NCBI GenBank assembly: GCA_017394765.1
Contig: JAFPXF010000059.1
Span: forward strand, 1-14,807
Source of the DNA: Bacteroidales bacterium
Lineage (GTDB): Bacteria > Bacteroidota > Bacteroidia > Bacteroidales > WCHB1-69
Direction of reading: 5' to 3'
Length of the DNA stretch: 14,807 nucleotides
The notes under the pieces: model-generated
Told to the model about the DNA's origin: nothing
Database searches by the model: none
The model's input: only the letters and a program-made list of their open reading frames with translations
Shown: positions 1 to 8,913 of the stretch, piece after piece
How positions within the stretch are numbered: position 1 is the first letter of the stretch
Layout of the letters: every line of letters begins with the position of its first letter
Made by a program: the position numbers and the translations under genes

Positions 1-32
1 ATTATCTGTGATTAAATGGTTCGTGATTGAAA

Positions 33-1883
33 TTATTTGGCAAGCAGTCTTTCGAACTCGGCTTTCAGCTCGCCCACCTCGAACGGGAGACCCATGATCT
101 TGTTGTACTGGGTCATCGGACATTCGGGGAACTGGGTGCGGAGGTAGCCGGCAAACTGACCGTTGTTGAGCTCGCAGACGACGATCTTCTTGTATTTCTT
201 CAGGATGTCGCCGGTGTTCTTCGGCAGCGGGCAAATATAGTTGAAGTGGGTGTAAGCCACTTTCTTACCTTCCTTGTTCATCTCTTCCACAGCGAGGGTG
301 AGTGCGCCGGAGGTGCCGCCCCAACCCACCACGAGGAGCTCGGCGTCAGGATCGCCGGTCACCTCCTGGTCGGGGATGTAGTTGGCCACGCGGTTCACCT
401 TCTCTTGACGGTTGTGCACCATCAAGGCGTGGTTCTCGGGATCGGTGCTCAGAGGTCCGTCGGGACATTTCTCCAGACCGCCCACACGGTGTCTGAGGCC
501 TTCCATGCCGGGCAGCGCCCACTCGCGAGCGAACGTGACGGGGTCACGACGGAACGGTCTGTAGTTGGGATCGTTAGGCGTAGCTAAACGCGGTTTGATG
601 TCGGGCATGTCGGCCATCTTGGGGATGCGGAACAGCTGGGAGCCGTTGCCGAGGTAGCCGTCGGTGAGCAGGATGACGGGGGTCATGTGCTCCAGGGCGA
701 CCTTGGCGGCGTTGTAAGCCCAGTAGAAGCAGTTGGCGCTGGAAGAGGCAGCCATCACCACGAGGGGGGCCTCGCCGTTACGGCCGTACAAAGCTTGGTT
801 CAGGTCGCTCTGTTCGGTCTTGGTGGGCAGACCCGTGGAGGGACCGCCGCGCTGCACGTCAACCACAACGAGGGGCAGTTCCACCATCACGGCCAGGCCG
901 AGGGCTTCGCTCTTCAGCGAGAGACCGGGACCGGAAGTGGAGGTGCAGGCGAGGGCGCCGGCGTAGGAAGCACCGATGGCGGAGCATACGCCTGCGATCT
1001 CGTCTTCAGCTTGGAACACTCTTGCGCCTAAGGATTTATGTTTGGCCAACTCCACCATCACATCCGTGGCCGGGGTGATGGGGTAGGAGCCGAGGAAGAG
1101 TCTGCGACCGGATTTTTCAGAGGCGGCTAAGAGACCCCAAGCGGTGGCGACGTTACCCGTGATGTTGCGGTAACGGCCCTTTGGCATGTGGTCGGCTTGG
1201 GCGATCTCGAAAATGTGGGAGTGCATCACTTCCAACTTGTCGGCGTATTCGTAGCCTTCTGTCAGGACGGCCTTGTTCAGTTTCACGACCTCGGGCTTCT
1301 TGGCGAACTTGCGCTCCAGGTAAGCGTAGGTCTGGTCGAGTTTCTTGTGGGTGGCGTAGAAGATGATACCCAGCGCGAACATGTTACGGCAGCGGTCGGC
1401 GGTCTTCTTGTCGGCGCCCTGCTCGTTGCCGATGCGTTGCGTGAACGAGGTGACGGGGGCCTTGATGATGGTGTAGGCACGCTCCATCTCGTCGGTGAAG
1501 GGGTGGTCGTTCTCGGTATAGCCGGCTTTCTCCAGGGCCTCATCCGTGAACGTGTCGATATCGACGATGATGGTGGCGCCCTTCTTGGCCCACTTGAGGT
1601 TCGACTTGAGGGAGGCCGGGTTCATGGCGACGAGGATGTCGCACTTGTCGCCGGAGCTGTAGATGTGGCTGCCCACGTGCACCTGGTAGCCGGAGACACC
1701 GGCGATGGTGTTGTGAGGGGCGCGGATTTCCGCCGGATAATCGGGGAAGGTGGCGATGTCGTTGCCCGTGAGGGCGGAGGCGTCCGAGAACAGGGTCCCG
1801 GAAAGCTGCATGCCGTCTCCGGAGTCACCCGCAAAACGGACGACGATGTCTTCCCTGTTCTGGATTTGTTTTTTTTCTGTCAT
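33..1883 (-). CDS. korA: 2-oxoacid:ferredoxin oxidoreductase, fused gamma/alpha subunit (probably 2-oxoglutarate type)
   Basis: The 616-aa product matches the alpha subunit of 2-oxoglutarate:ferredoxin oxidoreductase, a cytoplasmic enzyme that oxidatively decarboxylates a 2-oxoacid to its acyl-CoA and reduces ferredoxin. The N-terminal gamma-type domain covers about residues 10-190, with GDSGDGMQ at 20-27. The alpha (pyrimidine-binding) domain covers about 240-460, with YPITP at 267-271, TSTSGPG at 314-320 and QRGGPSTGLPT at 344-354. The C-terminal domain covers about 510-600. The length is normal for the fused form. The thiamine diphosphate and Fe-S sites lie mainly in the beta subunit, expected just beyond base 1, since the gene reads out of the window with only 32 nt left. 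The start at 1883 is the only sensible Met before the conserved domain and has no Shine-Dalgarno. Exact substrate (2-oxoglutarate versus another 2-oxoacid) is inferred from overall resemblance. Confidence 0.9.
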   Translation of the reverse strand: MTEKKQIQNREDIVVRFAGDSGDGMQLSGTLFSDASALTGNDIATFPDYPAEIRAPHNTIAGVSGYQVHVGSHIYSSGDKCDILVAMNPASLKSNLKWAKKGATIIVDIDTFTDEALEKAGYTENDHPFTDEMERAYTIIKAPVTSFTQRIGNEQGADKKTADRCRNMFALGIIFYATHKKLDQTYAYLERKFAKKPEVVKLNKAVLTEGYEYADKLEVMHSHIFEIAQADHMPKGRYRNITGNVATAWGLLAASEKSGRRLFLGSYPITPATDVMVELAKHKSLGARVFQAEDEIAGVCSAIGASYAGALACTSTSGPGLSLKSEALGLAVMVELPLVVVDVQRGGPSTGLPTKTEQSDLNQALYGRNGEAPLVVMAASSSANCFYWAYNAAKVALEHMTPVILLTDGYLGNGSQLFRIPKMADMPDIKPRLATPNDPNYRPFRRDPVTFAREWALPGMEGLRHRVGGLEKCPDGPLSTDPENHALMVHNRQEKVNRVANYIPDQEVTGDPDAELLVVGWGGTSGALTLAVEEMNKEGKKVAYTHFNYICPLPKNTGDILKKYKKIVVCELNNGQFAGYLRTQFPECPMTQYNKIMGLPFEVGELKAEFERLLAK

Positions 1884-1976
1884 AGGACTGTTGTTTTGTA
1901 TTTGTATTTAATTATTTGATAATCTGTATTTTATGGCTTTTTGAGAAAGTTTTTGCTCCCTCTTTTTTTGCGGGGG

Positions 1977-2008
1977 CAAAAGTAATAAATTTACACCCAA
2001 AAAACAAA
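1977..2008 (-). promoter_or_regulatory. Bacteroidetes-type promoter for korA
   Basis: On the minus strand a -33 TTTG (2005-2008) is followed after 20 nt by TACTTTTG (1977-1984), matching the -7 consensus TAnnTTTG. The implied leader to the start at 1883 is about 85-90 nt and AT-rich. The spacing and both boxes fit the Bacteroidetes primary sigma factor. Activity is inferred. Confidence 0.6.
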
Positions 2009-2041
2009 TGGAATCATGGGAATATTTTCTTGTTTTTTTTA

Positions 2042-2049
2042 TATTTTTG
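2042..2049 (+). promoter_or_regulatory. Candidate -7 promoter box upstream of the 2058 gene
   Basis: TATTTTTG fits TAnnTTTG and lies only 8 nt before the ATG at 2058. Transcription would therefore start almost at the start codon, giving a leaderless or nearly leaderless mRNA, or else the true start is the in-frame ATG at 2094. No clear -33 TTTG at the usual distance was seen. The run of T here could produce this match by chance. Confidence 0.35.
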
Positions 2050-2057
2050 CCGCTCCT

Positions 2058-2795
2058 ATGAATAAGTATTTTGCCAAGCCCAAGCATTACACGATGGATA
2101 TGCTGTCCTGTTTCGGACAGAGCAAGCATCATGGGCTTTTCTTGTTGCGTTCCGACAAGGTTTTGATCCAGACCGCTTTGGTGCTCGGCGGCGTGTTTCA
2201 GCATCCCTTTTCTTTTATTGGCGGTGTTTGCCTTTTTGAAAACGAGCCGGAATCCGCATATCCGCTTTATCTTGCCACTATGCTGATGGGGCTGGATGTC
2301 AGTCTTGTGTTGATGCCGAACAAAACAACTGTCCCGGCGCAGGATTTGTACGATGAGGCGAACCCTTTGTTGGGTCTTGCCCTGTTTGATGAATACCATT
2401 ATCTTTTTAATAAGCAGGGGAGAAAAAGATTTTCTTGCGAACATGTGGATTACGACTATCTTTTGTTGTTGTACAGTGATAAAAATCTTGATGTGAATCA
2501 GGAGGTCTTTCAAATGCTTGGGTCTGTCAAGCAGATCAAGGCTGTCGATGCATCATCTTTTCTGGTCAAGGACGGTGGGAAAAAAGCCGGCAATATTCGT
2601 GTGGAATTTCTGCAACGTCTCTTTTTGGAAGTGGATGTCATCAGGACTTCATGGCAGGAAGAACAGATTCGTAAGAAGTTGTGCAACGTCACCAGTATTC
2701 CCAACGAGAACTACGCCCATCGTCGTTTTCAGGAAAACAAAATTTCACTACTGCCGCTGTTGGACACTCCGTTGATGCAGCGGCAAGATTTTTGA
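2058..2795 (+). CDS. Hypothetical protein, 246 aa, family not recognised
   Basis: An open frame begins with MNKYFAKPKH and ends with LMQRQDF. I do not recognise the family. It looks soluble: no signal peptide and no clear membrane segment. A moderately hydrophobic stretch LLLLYSDKNL follows a DYDY motif in the middle, and the C-terminal third is charged. The frame stays open 42 nt upstream to an ATG at 2016, but that part encodes a Phe-rich stretch spanning the AT-rich promoter-like region, so 2058 is preferred; 2094 (MDMLSCFGQ) is a second option. It is divergent from korA and convergent with the methyltransferase at 2907-4151, so it is probably transcribed alone. G+C is visibly lower than in korA or hppA. 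The antisense frame at 1908-2513 is less protein-like and was not called. Confidence 0.65.
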   Translation: MNKYFAKPKHYTMDMLSCFGQSKHHGLFLLRSDKVLIQTALVLGGVFQHPFSFIGGVCLFENEPESAYPLYLATMLMGLDVSLVLMPNKTTVPAQDLYDEANPLLGLALFDEYHYLFNKQGRKRFSCEHVDYDYLLLLYSDKNLDVNQEVFQMLGSVKQIKAVDASSFLVKDGGKKAGNIRVEFLQRLFLEVDVIRTSWQEEQIRKKLCNVTSIPNENYAHRRFQENKISLLPLLDTPLMQRQDF

Positions 2796-2906
2796 TCGTT
2801 GCTTTGAATTGCTGACAGTAATGCCGATAGCCAACGGCCGTCAACCAACAGGCCGGGTTCCAAAGCCATTGTCAGTTGTTTCTCCGATATGGTCTGTGGT
2901 GAAAAA

Positions 2907-4151
2907 TCAGCATTTCCGGCACAGCAGCAGCGCTTTTCCCCCGCCGGACAGAGTGGTTCCCCATATATAAATGTCGCCCCCGTCTTTCACCTTCAAGTTT
3001 TTTTTCAGTTCTTCCGCTGTCAATGGGAAGTTGCGGACCGACACATTGGCTTTTCCGGCTTTTTTTGCCACCTCTTTGCGGGCGTTTTTATTGAAGGGAA
3101 TGGTCTGCTCGACCATGAAAGTGCGTCCGGGGAAGTCGGGGATGAGTTTGTCGTGGGTGTAGAGGTGCGAGTGGGGGTGCAGTTTCAGCAGGTCGAAGCG
3201 CGAGGCGATGCACTTGAAGGCGCCGGCCTTGAGGATGGCAGCGTTGGGCTCGTAAATATATTTGCAGGGTTCGCCGGTCAGTTTCGGCTGCGTGTTCGCC
3301 TCCTCTTCTTGGGTGAATGTGAAGGAGTGTGTCTTTTCCCGCTGGATGTTGACCGCTGTGCAGGAGACTGATTCTGGAGAGCAGGGATTATCTGTGTCCA
3401 AGAGAAACAGGATTTCCTTGCACTCGCCGTTGACGGCGACGGTGTGGACGGTGCGTGTGCCCGGCAGTTGCCGGAGTGCGCGGGTGATGTCAATGAGTGG
3501 GGATAGTTTGATTAACAAGCCTTTGCGTGTGTGCGCGCGCAGCTTGTCAAGCCATTGTGTGAGGTCAGGCGTGCACTCCTCCAAGGCCACGACGCGCCGC
3601 CCGTGTGTGTCGCGCCGCGAGGGGTCTATGTATAGCCAGTCCACCATGCCGATTTCACCCAGCCGCTCCTCCATCGTGCCCTGTAGGAACGTGATGTTAT
3701 GCAAGCCGAAGACTTTTGCGTTGTGTCGTGCAATGTCGCATAATTCCATCTGCGGTTCCACATATTGGCATCGTTGGAAATGACGCGCGAACGCGAAGGT
3801 GTCCACACCGAATCCGCCGCTCAAGTCGGCAATGGAATCTCCCGCCACCAGGTTGGCCTTGTAGTGTGCGGTGGCGGCCGATGAACACTGCTCTAACGAA
3901 AGGGTAGCTGGGTATAGAATCTCATCAAGGGCATAGTGCTCAGGCAACTTTTCCCGGGCTTTCTGACGTCCTTCGATTTGCTGCAAGGCGAATGGCAGGT
4001 TTACGTTTGTGTCTTTGCAGCCACGCAAAGCCCAATATCGTACGTCATCGTCCCGATGCGCTTGTATGAAAGCCCTTGTCGCCTCGTTGATATCCATGGG
4101 TAATTGTGTCTGGTCTATGATCAAGTCTGCAAAAATAGAAATATTTTGCAT
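2907..4151 (-). CDS. Class I SAM-dependent methyltransferase with C-terminal THUMP-like domain (PG_1098 type)
   Basis: The 414-aa product resembles the Bacteroidetes THUMP-like methyltransferases named after Porphyromonas PG_1098, which are thought to act on RNA; the target is not established. An N-terminal alpha-helical, ferredoxin-like region covers about residues 1-95. The Rossmann methyltransferase core has a motif I DLSGGFGVDT at 109-118, the acidic ribose-binding residue in VEP (131-133) and a motif IV-like IDPSRR at 175-180. The C-terminal THUMP-like domain (about 335-412) carries RNFPLTAEELKKNLK and ends in a Gly-rich strand near the stop. The start at 4151 gives an 18-nt distance to a good -7 box; the in-frame Met at 4097 is an alternative. 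It is convergent with the hypothetical gene at 2058-2795 and divergent from hppA. Confidence 0.8.
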   Translation of the reverse strand: MQNISIFADLIIDQTQLPMDINEATRAFIQAHRDDDVRYWALRGCKDTNVNLPFALQQIEGRQKAREKLPEHYALDEILYPATLSLEQCSSAATAHYKANLVAGDSIADLSGGFGVDTFAFARHFQRCQYVEPQMELCDIARHNAKVFGLHNITFLQGTMEERLGEIGMVDWLYIDPSRRDTHGRRVVALEECTPDLTQWLDKLRAHTRKGLLIKLSPLIDITRALRQLPGTRTVHTVAVNGECKEILFLLDTDNPCSPESVSCTAVNIQREKTHSFTFTQEEEANTQPKLTGEPCKYIYEPNAAILKAGAFKCIASRFDLLKLHPHSHLYTHDKLIPDFPGRTFMVEQTIPFNKNARKEVAKKAGKANVSVRNFPLTAEELKKNLKVKDGGDIYIWGTTLSGGGKALLLCRKC

Positions 4152-4168
4152 GTCTTTTTAAGGGACGC

Positions 4169-4176
4169 CAAAATTA
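4169..4176 (-). promoter_or_regulatory. -7 promoter box for the THUMP-like methyltransferase
   Basis: The minus strand reads TAATTTTG, a match to TAnnTTTG, placed 17 nt before the start codon at 4151. No clear -33 TTTG at 18-21 nt was found. Confidence 0.5.
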
Positions 4177-4215
4177 AGGTTATATTTTTGAATAATTTTA
4201 TATGGAAAAATTATG

Positions 4216-4223
4216 TAATTTTG
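4216..4223 (+). promoter_or_regulatory. -7 promoter box for hppA
   Basis: TAATTTTG matches TAnnTTTG and leaves an AT-rich leader of about 65 nt before the ATG at 4293. A TTTG at 4187-4190 could serve as -33, but its 25-nt spacing is longer than the usual 18-21. The box is only 39 nt from the opposing -7 at 4169-4176, so the two promoters are back-to-back. Confidence 0.5.
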
Positions 4224-4292
4224 CACCCGTTTTAAAAAACAAGGATTTATCTTATAAAGTATTAATAATTAACAATTTAAATTAAAAATCTT

Positions 4293-6524
4293 ATGGAAGA
4301 AAATCTTGTCAAGTATGTATGGATCGTGTTTTGCGCATCCATCGTCGCGCTGGGTTTCGCGTTCTTCTTCTATCGCAGAATGCTGAAGGAAGATGAGGGC
4401 ACTCCCACCATGCGTGAAATCGCCTCGCACGTCCGCAAAGGTGCCATGGCTTACCTGAAACAGCAGTACAAGGTGGTGACCATCGTGTTCGTCATCCTGG
4501 CCGTGCTGTTCTTAATCATGTCCATATTCCATCTGCAGAACGGTGTGGTATGGTTCGCCTTCCTGACCGGCGGTTTCTTCTCCGGTTTGGCCGGCTTCTT
4601 GGGTATGAAGACCGCCACCTACGCCTCCGCACGTACCGCCAATGGTGCCCGTCAGAGCCTCAACAAAGGTCTGCAGGTGGCATTCCGCAGCGGTGCCGTC
4701 ATGGGGTTGACCGTTGTCGGTCTCGCCTTGTTGGATGTCTCCGCATGGTTCCTGGTCTTAAATGGTACCGGACTGTTGGAGCTGGTGGGTGAGCATGCCA
4801 CGCTGACCACCATTACCACCACGATGCTGACCTTCGGCATGGGTGCTTCCACGCAGGCGCTCTTCGCCCGTGTCGGTGGCGGTATTTACACCAAGGCCGC
4901 AGACGTGGGCGCAGACCTGGTCGGTAAGACGGAATACAACATTCCCGAAGACGACCCGCGTAACCCCGCCACTATCGCCGACAATGTGGGTGACAATGTG
5001 GGTGACGTGGCCGGTATGGGTGCTGACCTGTACGAGTCTTACGCTGGCTCCATCCTCTCCACGATGGCTCTCGGTGCTGCCGCTTTCGCCACCATCGGTG
5101 CCGAAATGCAGATGAAGTCCATTCTCGCTCCTATGATGATCGCCGCCGTCGGCGTGATTCTCTCCGTCATCGGTATTTTCATGGTTCGCACGAAAGAAGA
5201 TGCTTCTATGACCCAGTTGCTCAAGGCTTTGAGCCGTGGTACCAACACCGCAGCTGTTTTGATTGCTGTGGCCACGTTTGTCATCATGTATGTGCTGTTC
5301 AAGGATTCCCCCGATATCGTGTGGTGGCAGGTCTCCCTCTCTGTGGTGGTGGGTCTGCTCGCCGGCGTGATTATCGGCAAGTCAACGGAATACTATACCT
5401 CCCAATCCTTCAAGCCGACGCAGAAGGTGGCCGAGTCCTCCCAGACGGGCCCTGCTACGGTCATCATCTCCGGTATCGGTTTGGGTATGATCTCCACCGT
5501 CATCCCGGTGCTCACCATCGGTGTGGCTATCATCCTCGCTTTCTTGTGCGCCAACGGCTTCCAGATTGAATTCAACGCCGTCAACCTCTCCAAAGGTCTC
5601 TACGGTATCGGTATCGCTGCCGTGGGTATGCTCTCCACGCTGGGTATCACCTTGGCTACCGACGCTTACGGTCCTATCGCCGACAATGCCGGTGGTAATG
5701 CTGAGATGAGCGGTTTGGATCCCGAGGTTCGTAAACGTACCGACGCTCTCGACGCTCTCGGCAACACTACTGCTGCTACTGGTAAGGGCTTCGCCATCGG
5801 TTCCGCCGCTCTGACCGCCCTCGCCCTGCTTGCCTCCTACGTGGAAGAGATCAAGATGGCCCTCGAGCGTATCGGCACCTCTGTCCTCGACCTTGGTGAC
5901 GGACGTATGGTGGACACCGCCAATGCCAGCCTGATCGACTTCATGGAATACTACAACGTTTCCCTGATGAACCCGAAAGTGCTTGTGGGTGTCTTCATTG
6001 GTTCCATGATGGCCTTCTTGTTCTGCGGTCTCACGATGAATGCCGTGGGGCGCGCTGCCCAGAAGATGGTGGAGGAAGTGCGTCGTCAGTTCCGCGAAAT
6101 CAAGGGCATCCTCACGGGTGAGGGTACTCCCGACTATGCCCGTTGCGTGGCTATCTCCACAAAGGGCGCTCAACGCGAGATGTTGCTGCCCTCTATCCTC
6201 GCCATCTTGGCTCCCATTGTGACAGGTCTCATTCTCGGCGTGGCCGGTGTGCTTGGTCTGCTCGTGGGTGGCCTCGGCGCCGGTTTCGTGTTGGCTATCT
6301 TCATGGCCAACGCTGGTGGTGCTTGGGACAATGCCAAGAAGTATGTCGAGGAAGGCAACTTCGGCGGCAAGGGCTCCGACAACCACAAGGCTACCGTGGT
6401 GGGCGACACCGTGGGTGATCCTTTCAAGGATACCTCCGGCCCGTCCCTGAACATCCTCATCAAGCTGATGAGCATGGTCTCCATCGTGATGGCCGGTCTT
6501 ACGGTTGCTGTTCACCTGTTGTAA
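4293..6524 (+). CDS. hppA: Membrane-bound ion-pumping pyrophosphatase, K+-dependent, probable Na+/H+ dual pump
   Basis: This integral inner-membrane pyrophosphatase couples PPi hydrolysis to ion export. The 743 aa and about 16 membrane segments fit the family. Catalytic loops are intact: [11 protein letters not shown] at 204-214, the [19 protein letters not shown] region at 220-238, and [13 protein letters not shown] near the C-terminus. Residues 490-499 read [10 protein letters not shown]; Ala at 494 and Gly at 497, where K+-independent enzymes have Lys and Thr, mark the K+-dependent subfamily. Glu248 in DLYESY is the helix-6 ion-gate glutamate. Thr92, Phe96, Asp148 and Met178 line up, offset by two, with the four residues I recall as diagnostic for the Na+,H+-co-pumping clade described from Bacteroides vulgatus. 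It appears monocistronic, between its own promoter and tandem terminators. The ion assignment rests on memory of that signature. Confidence 0.95.
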   Translation: MEENLVKYVWIVFCASIVALGFAFFFYRRMLKEDEGTPTMREIASHVRKGAMAYLKQQYKVVTIVFVILAVLFLIMSIFHLQNGVVWFAFLTGGFFSGLAGFLGMKTATYASARTANGARQSLNKGLQVAFRSGAVMGLTVVGLALLDVSAWFLVLNGTGLLELVGEHATLTTITTTMLTFGMGASTQALFARVGGGIYTKAADVGADLVGKTEYNIPEDDPRNPATIADNVGDNVGDVAGMGADLYESYAGSILSTMALGAAAFATIGAEMQMKSILAPMMIAAVGVILSVIGIFMVRTKEDASMTQLLKALSRGTNTAAVLIAVATFVIMYVLFKDSPDIVWWQVSLSVVVGLLAGVIIGKSTEYYTSQSFKPTQKVAESSQTGPATVIISGIGLGMISTVIPVLTIGVAIILAFLCANGFQIEFNAVNLSKGLYGIGIAAVGMLSTLGITLATDAYGPIADNAGGNAEMSGLDPEVRKRTDALDALGNTTAATGKGFAIGSAALTALALLASYVEEIKMALERIGTSVLDLGDGRMVDTANASLIDFMEYYNVSLMNPKVLVGVFIGSMMAFLFCGLTMNAVGRAAQKMVEEVRRQFREIKGILTGEGTPDYARCVAISTKGAQREMLLPSILAILAPIVTGLILGVAGVLGLLVGGLGAGFVLAIFMANAGGAWDNAKKYVEEGNFGGKGSDNHKATVVGDTVGDPFKDTSGPSLNILIKLMSMVSIVMAGLTVAVHLL

Positions 6525-6619
6525 TAGAATGGGGAGACGCCGGATGAGTGTCTCTACATGTGTTGCAATACATAAACAAATGCAATGATATAGCAGTTGA
6601 CCCAAATCAACACAAATTT

Positions 6620-6647
6620 AACGCAGCCGTTCAGGCTGCGTTTTTTT
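6620..6647 (+). terminator. Intrinsic terminator 1 after hppA
   Basis: A perfect 9-bp stem (AACGCAGCC at 6620-6628 pairing with GGCTGCGTT at 6634-6642) with loop GTTCA is followed by a T run through 6647. It lies 95 nt beyond the hppA stop. Confidence 0.85.
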
Positions 6648-6697
6648 GATTCCAATATCCTAGTTTCCAATTGAGGAACTATTTATTTGCCGTTGAG

Positions 6698-6723
6698 TCG
6701 CGGTCTTCGGGCCGCGATTTTTT
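6698..6723 (+). terminator. Intrinsic terminator 2 after hppA, UUCG tetraloop
   Basis: TCGCGGTC (6698-6705) pairs with GGCCGCGA (6710-6717), with one G-U pair, around the extra-stable loop C(TTCG)G, followed by TTTTTT. A weaker bulged hairpin (TAGTT at 6661-6665 with AACTA at 6677-6681) lies between the two terminators. The 295-nt gap between hppA and the receptor stop at 6820 holds no gene that I can see. Confidence 0.75.
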
Positions 6724-6819
6724 GTGGAGTGTATTTGTCTGTGTGCATTTGAATTTCATGTGCGTTTTCTTGCCGCTCATCGAATTCTTGCTTGCACCTT
6801 CATAATTGAGCATTTCCTG

Positions 6820-8913
6820 CTACAGTCCAACCTTTACCCCGAAATACAGGCTTCGTGGCATCATTGGGCCGTAAATGTAACCGCCGTCGCGGGAGGGCCC
6901 CACGTCCAGGTCGCGCTGGTAAGCATCTGTGATGTTGCGGATGCCGGCAGAGACTTGCAAAATCACGCGGTCAGGATGGCTCTCCGACTGCTTTTGCTGC
7001 AACTTGATGCGGAAGTCGTAGCTCACTTGCGCGTTCAGTACGAAAAAGGCGGACGTTTTCACTAAAACAGGCTCTTCAAGCTCGTGCGGCACCAACATCG
7101 GGCCGGTGAGGTTGCTCGTCATGTTGAGAGTCAGCTGCCGCCACGGGTTGCTTTCTAAAATCAGGTATCCATAGACGTTTGGGGTGCGCAGCATCCGGAC
7201 TTCCGGCGCGGCATCCTCGCTCCACTCCAACGGATGGTCGTAACGGCTTACCTGCCATGTGGTGCCGAGCTCCACCGACAGCCAATGTCTCCACGCGATT
7301 CGCATCGAAAGATTAGCACCGGCCACAAAGCCTTTGTCAGCGTTGTAACGCTCTGACACTTCGCTGCCGACAGCATCCGTGAAACGCCGTTCTGCGAAAA
7401 TGTCCTTGAGGTAGGTGTAGAACCCTTCACCCGCAAGATCCACATCCACACCGCCTTTGTATAGGCAGTAGTCGGCGGAGAAGGAAACGCTGTGTGAACG
7501 TTCCTCTTTGAGGTCGGGCGCGAGAGCGCTGACGATGCGTTCGCCGTCCGCCAAGGCAACGTGCAGATCTTCATCGTACGCTTGCGGGGCGCGGAAGCCT
7601 GTGGCGTAACTTATCCGAAATGAAAGCCTTCTGAATGGGCTGTAGCGGATGTTGACACGCGGAGAGAAGATTGGATTTCGGATGAGCGAGTGTTTGTCCA
7701 TGCGCACACCCGCTAATAGCGACCAATGCTCGTTTTTCCATTCGTTTTGCGCATACACACTGCCGATGTGCACGTCTTGATGCAGATATTGCTCGTAACC
7801 AGGGATGGAGTCGGTCAGATGGTCGAAGTTGTATTCTGCTCCCACGGTCAGCGAGGCGGGCAAAAACCACAGTTTGTCAAAGTGGTAACGCCACAGTGCG
7901 CCGGTGGCGAGCGTCAGGTCGCGAGTGCATCCGTAGGCTTTCAGCGCGTCCTCCCGCTCCTCGGGCGAGCCTTCGCCGATGCCGCCGTAGTAGCTGTCTC
8001 GGTGGATGTGCTGCAGCGCGGCGTAAGCCTCCACATGTTGGTGCCCAAAGTCAATGTGGTAGTCGAGATGGCCGCTGTGGATGAGGTGCGACGCGCCCTC
8101 CGAGATGTTCGACTCGTGTGGCGGCAGACTGAAGTTGTTGCCGCCACGGTGGTCGTCATTCACGATGTTGTAACGAAAACTGAGTTTTGAAAGTCGCGTG
8201 GGGCGCACGAATGCGTTCAGTCCAACAGACAGATTGCGCATCTTCGGAAGGTCACTGTAGTTGTCGCCGTTGCGGTCGTAAGGGGCGCGGTGGCGGTCCT
8301 GCGCGAAGATGTAGAGACCGGCGTCGCGGCTCTTCGTCACGGCGGAGGCGTAGGCATGCATGGTGTTGTCGAAGGAACGGGTAAATCCGAGGTTTGTGAT
8401 GCTGTGACCGAAACCGCCGCCGTTGCCGGTGGCCTCCTTCGTGATGATGTTAATAATCCCGCCAACGGCTGATGCACCGAAAAGGGCACTGCCACCTCCG
8501 CGCATCACCTCGATGCGGTCAATCATCTCCGCTGGAATCTGCTCAAGACCGTAAACACCACTCAATGAAGAGAATATTGGCTTTGAATCGATAAGGATTT
8601 GGGAATAGTGGCCGTCCAAGCCGTTGATGCGCACTTGTGTGAACCCGCAATTCTGGCAGTTGTCTTCCACCCGCAGTCCAGGCGCGAAATCGAGAGTCTG
8701 GGCCAAACAGACGGCGTTCATGGTCTGCATGGTCTTTTGTGTGGTGATGGTTACTAATGCCGGTGCCTCCCGCCGCACTGTCTGCTCGCGGTTCGCTGAA
8801 ATCGTGACCTCATCCACATGCAATGTGTCGTGGTGCGGCATCTCTTGAGCCTCCGCACCAAAGGCTATCGCCCCGAACAATACCGTCAGGGCGTATCTAA
8901 AATGTCTGTTCAT
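6820..8913 (-). CDS. TonB-dependent outer-membrane receptor, probably metal or metal-chelate uptake
   Basis: The 697-aa outer-membrane receptor imports a ligand with TonB/ExbBD energy. A signal peptide covers about residues 1-22 (basic start, hydrophobic core, AEA before QE). A TonB-box-like DEVTISA occurs at 34-40. The plug domain (about 45-165) includes RINGLDGHYSQILIDSKP, then RIEVMRGGGSALFGASAVGGIINIIT, followed by a 22-strand-type barrel to the C-terminal YFGVKVGL. The plug contains NCQNCGF with Cys86 and Cys89, a pair shared by a recognisable Bacteroidetes receptor subgroup. There is no SusC-type N-terminal carboxypeptidase-like domain and no susD neighbour, so a siderophore, heme or metal ligand is more likely than a glycan. 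The upstream small His/Cys-rich gene (9017-9376, 103 nt away, same strand) supports a metal. Ligand identity is inference. Confidence 0.88.
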   Translation of the reverse strand: MNRHFRYALTVLFGAIAFGAEAQEMPHHDTLHVDEVTISANREQTVRREAPALVTITTQKTMQTMNAVCLAQTLDFAPGLRVEDNCQNCGFTQVRINGLDGHYSQILIDSKPIFSSLSGVYGLEQIPAEMIDRIEVMRGGGSALFGASAVGGIINIITKEATGNGGGFGHSITNLGFTRSFDNTMHAYASAVTKSRDAGLYIFAQDRHRAPYDRNGDNYSDLPKMRNLSVGLNAFVRPTRLSKLSFRYNIVNDDHRGGNNFSLPPHESNISEGASHLIHSGHLDYHIDFGHQHVEAYAALQHIHRDSYYGGIGEGSPEEREDALKAYGCTRDLTLATGALWRYHFDKLWFLPASLTVGAEYNFDHLTDSIPGYEQYLHQDVHIGSVYAQNEWKNEHWSLLAGVRMDKHSLIRNPIFSPRVNIRYSPFRRLSFRISYATGFRAPQAYDEDLHVALADGERIVSALAPDLKEERSHSVSFSADYCLYKGGVDVDLAGEGFYTYLKDIFAERRFTDAVGSEVSERYNADKGFVAGANLSMRIAWRHWLSVELGTTWQVSRYDHPLEWSEDAAPEVRMLRTPNVYGYLILESNPWRQLTLNMTSNLTGPMLVPHELEEPVLVKTSAFFVLNAQVSYDFRIKLQQKQSESHPDRVILQVSAGIRNITDAYQRDLDVGPSRDGGYIYGPMMPRSLYFGVKVGL

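Noticed and set aside
27..1919. Several long plus-strand frames over korA (27-587, 687-1031, 1188-1919)
   Set aside because: All are antisense to a strongly conserved gene and translate to compositionally biased sequence without motifs.
1908..2513. 201-codon minus-strand frame opposite the hypothetical gene at 2058
   Set aside because: Lys/Gln-rich with no motif; it would also run through the korA promoter. The plus-strand frame is more balanced and has a plausible start.
2763..2869. Minus-strand short frame beginning MALEPGLLVDGRW
   Set aside because: About 35 codons overlapping the end of the plus-strand gene, with no initiation signal; probably chance.
5382..6605. 407-codon open frame antisense to hppA
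   Set aside because: His/Gly/Glu-rich, low-complexity translation produced by the regular GC-rich codon use of hppA on the other strand; hppA itself is unmistakable.
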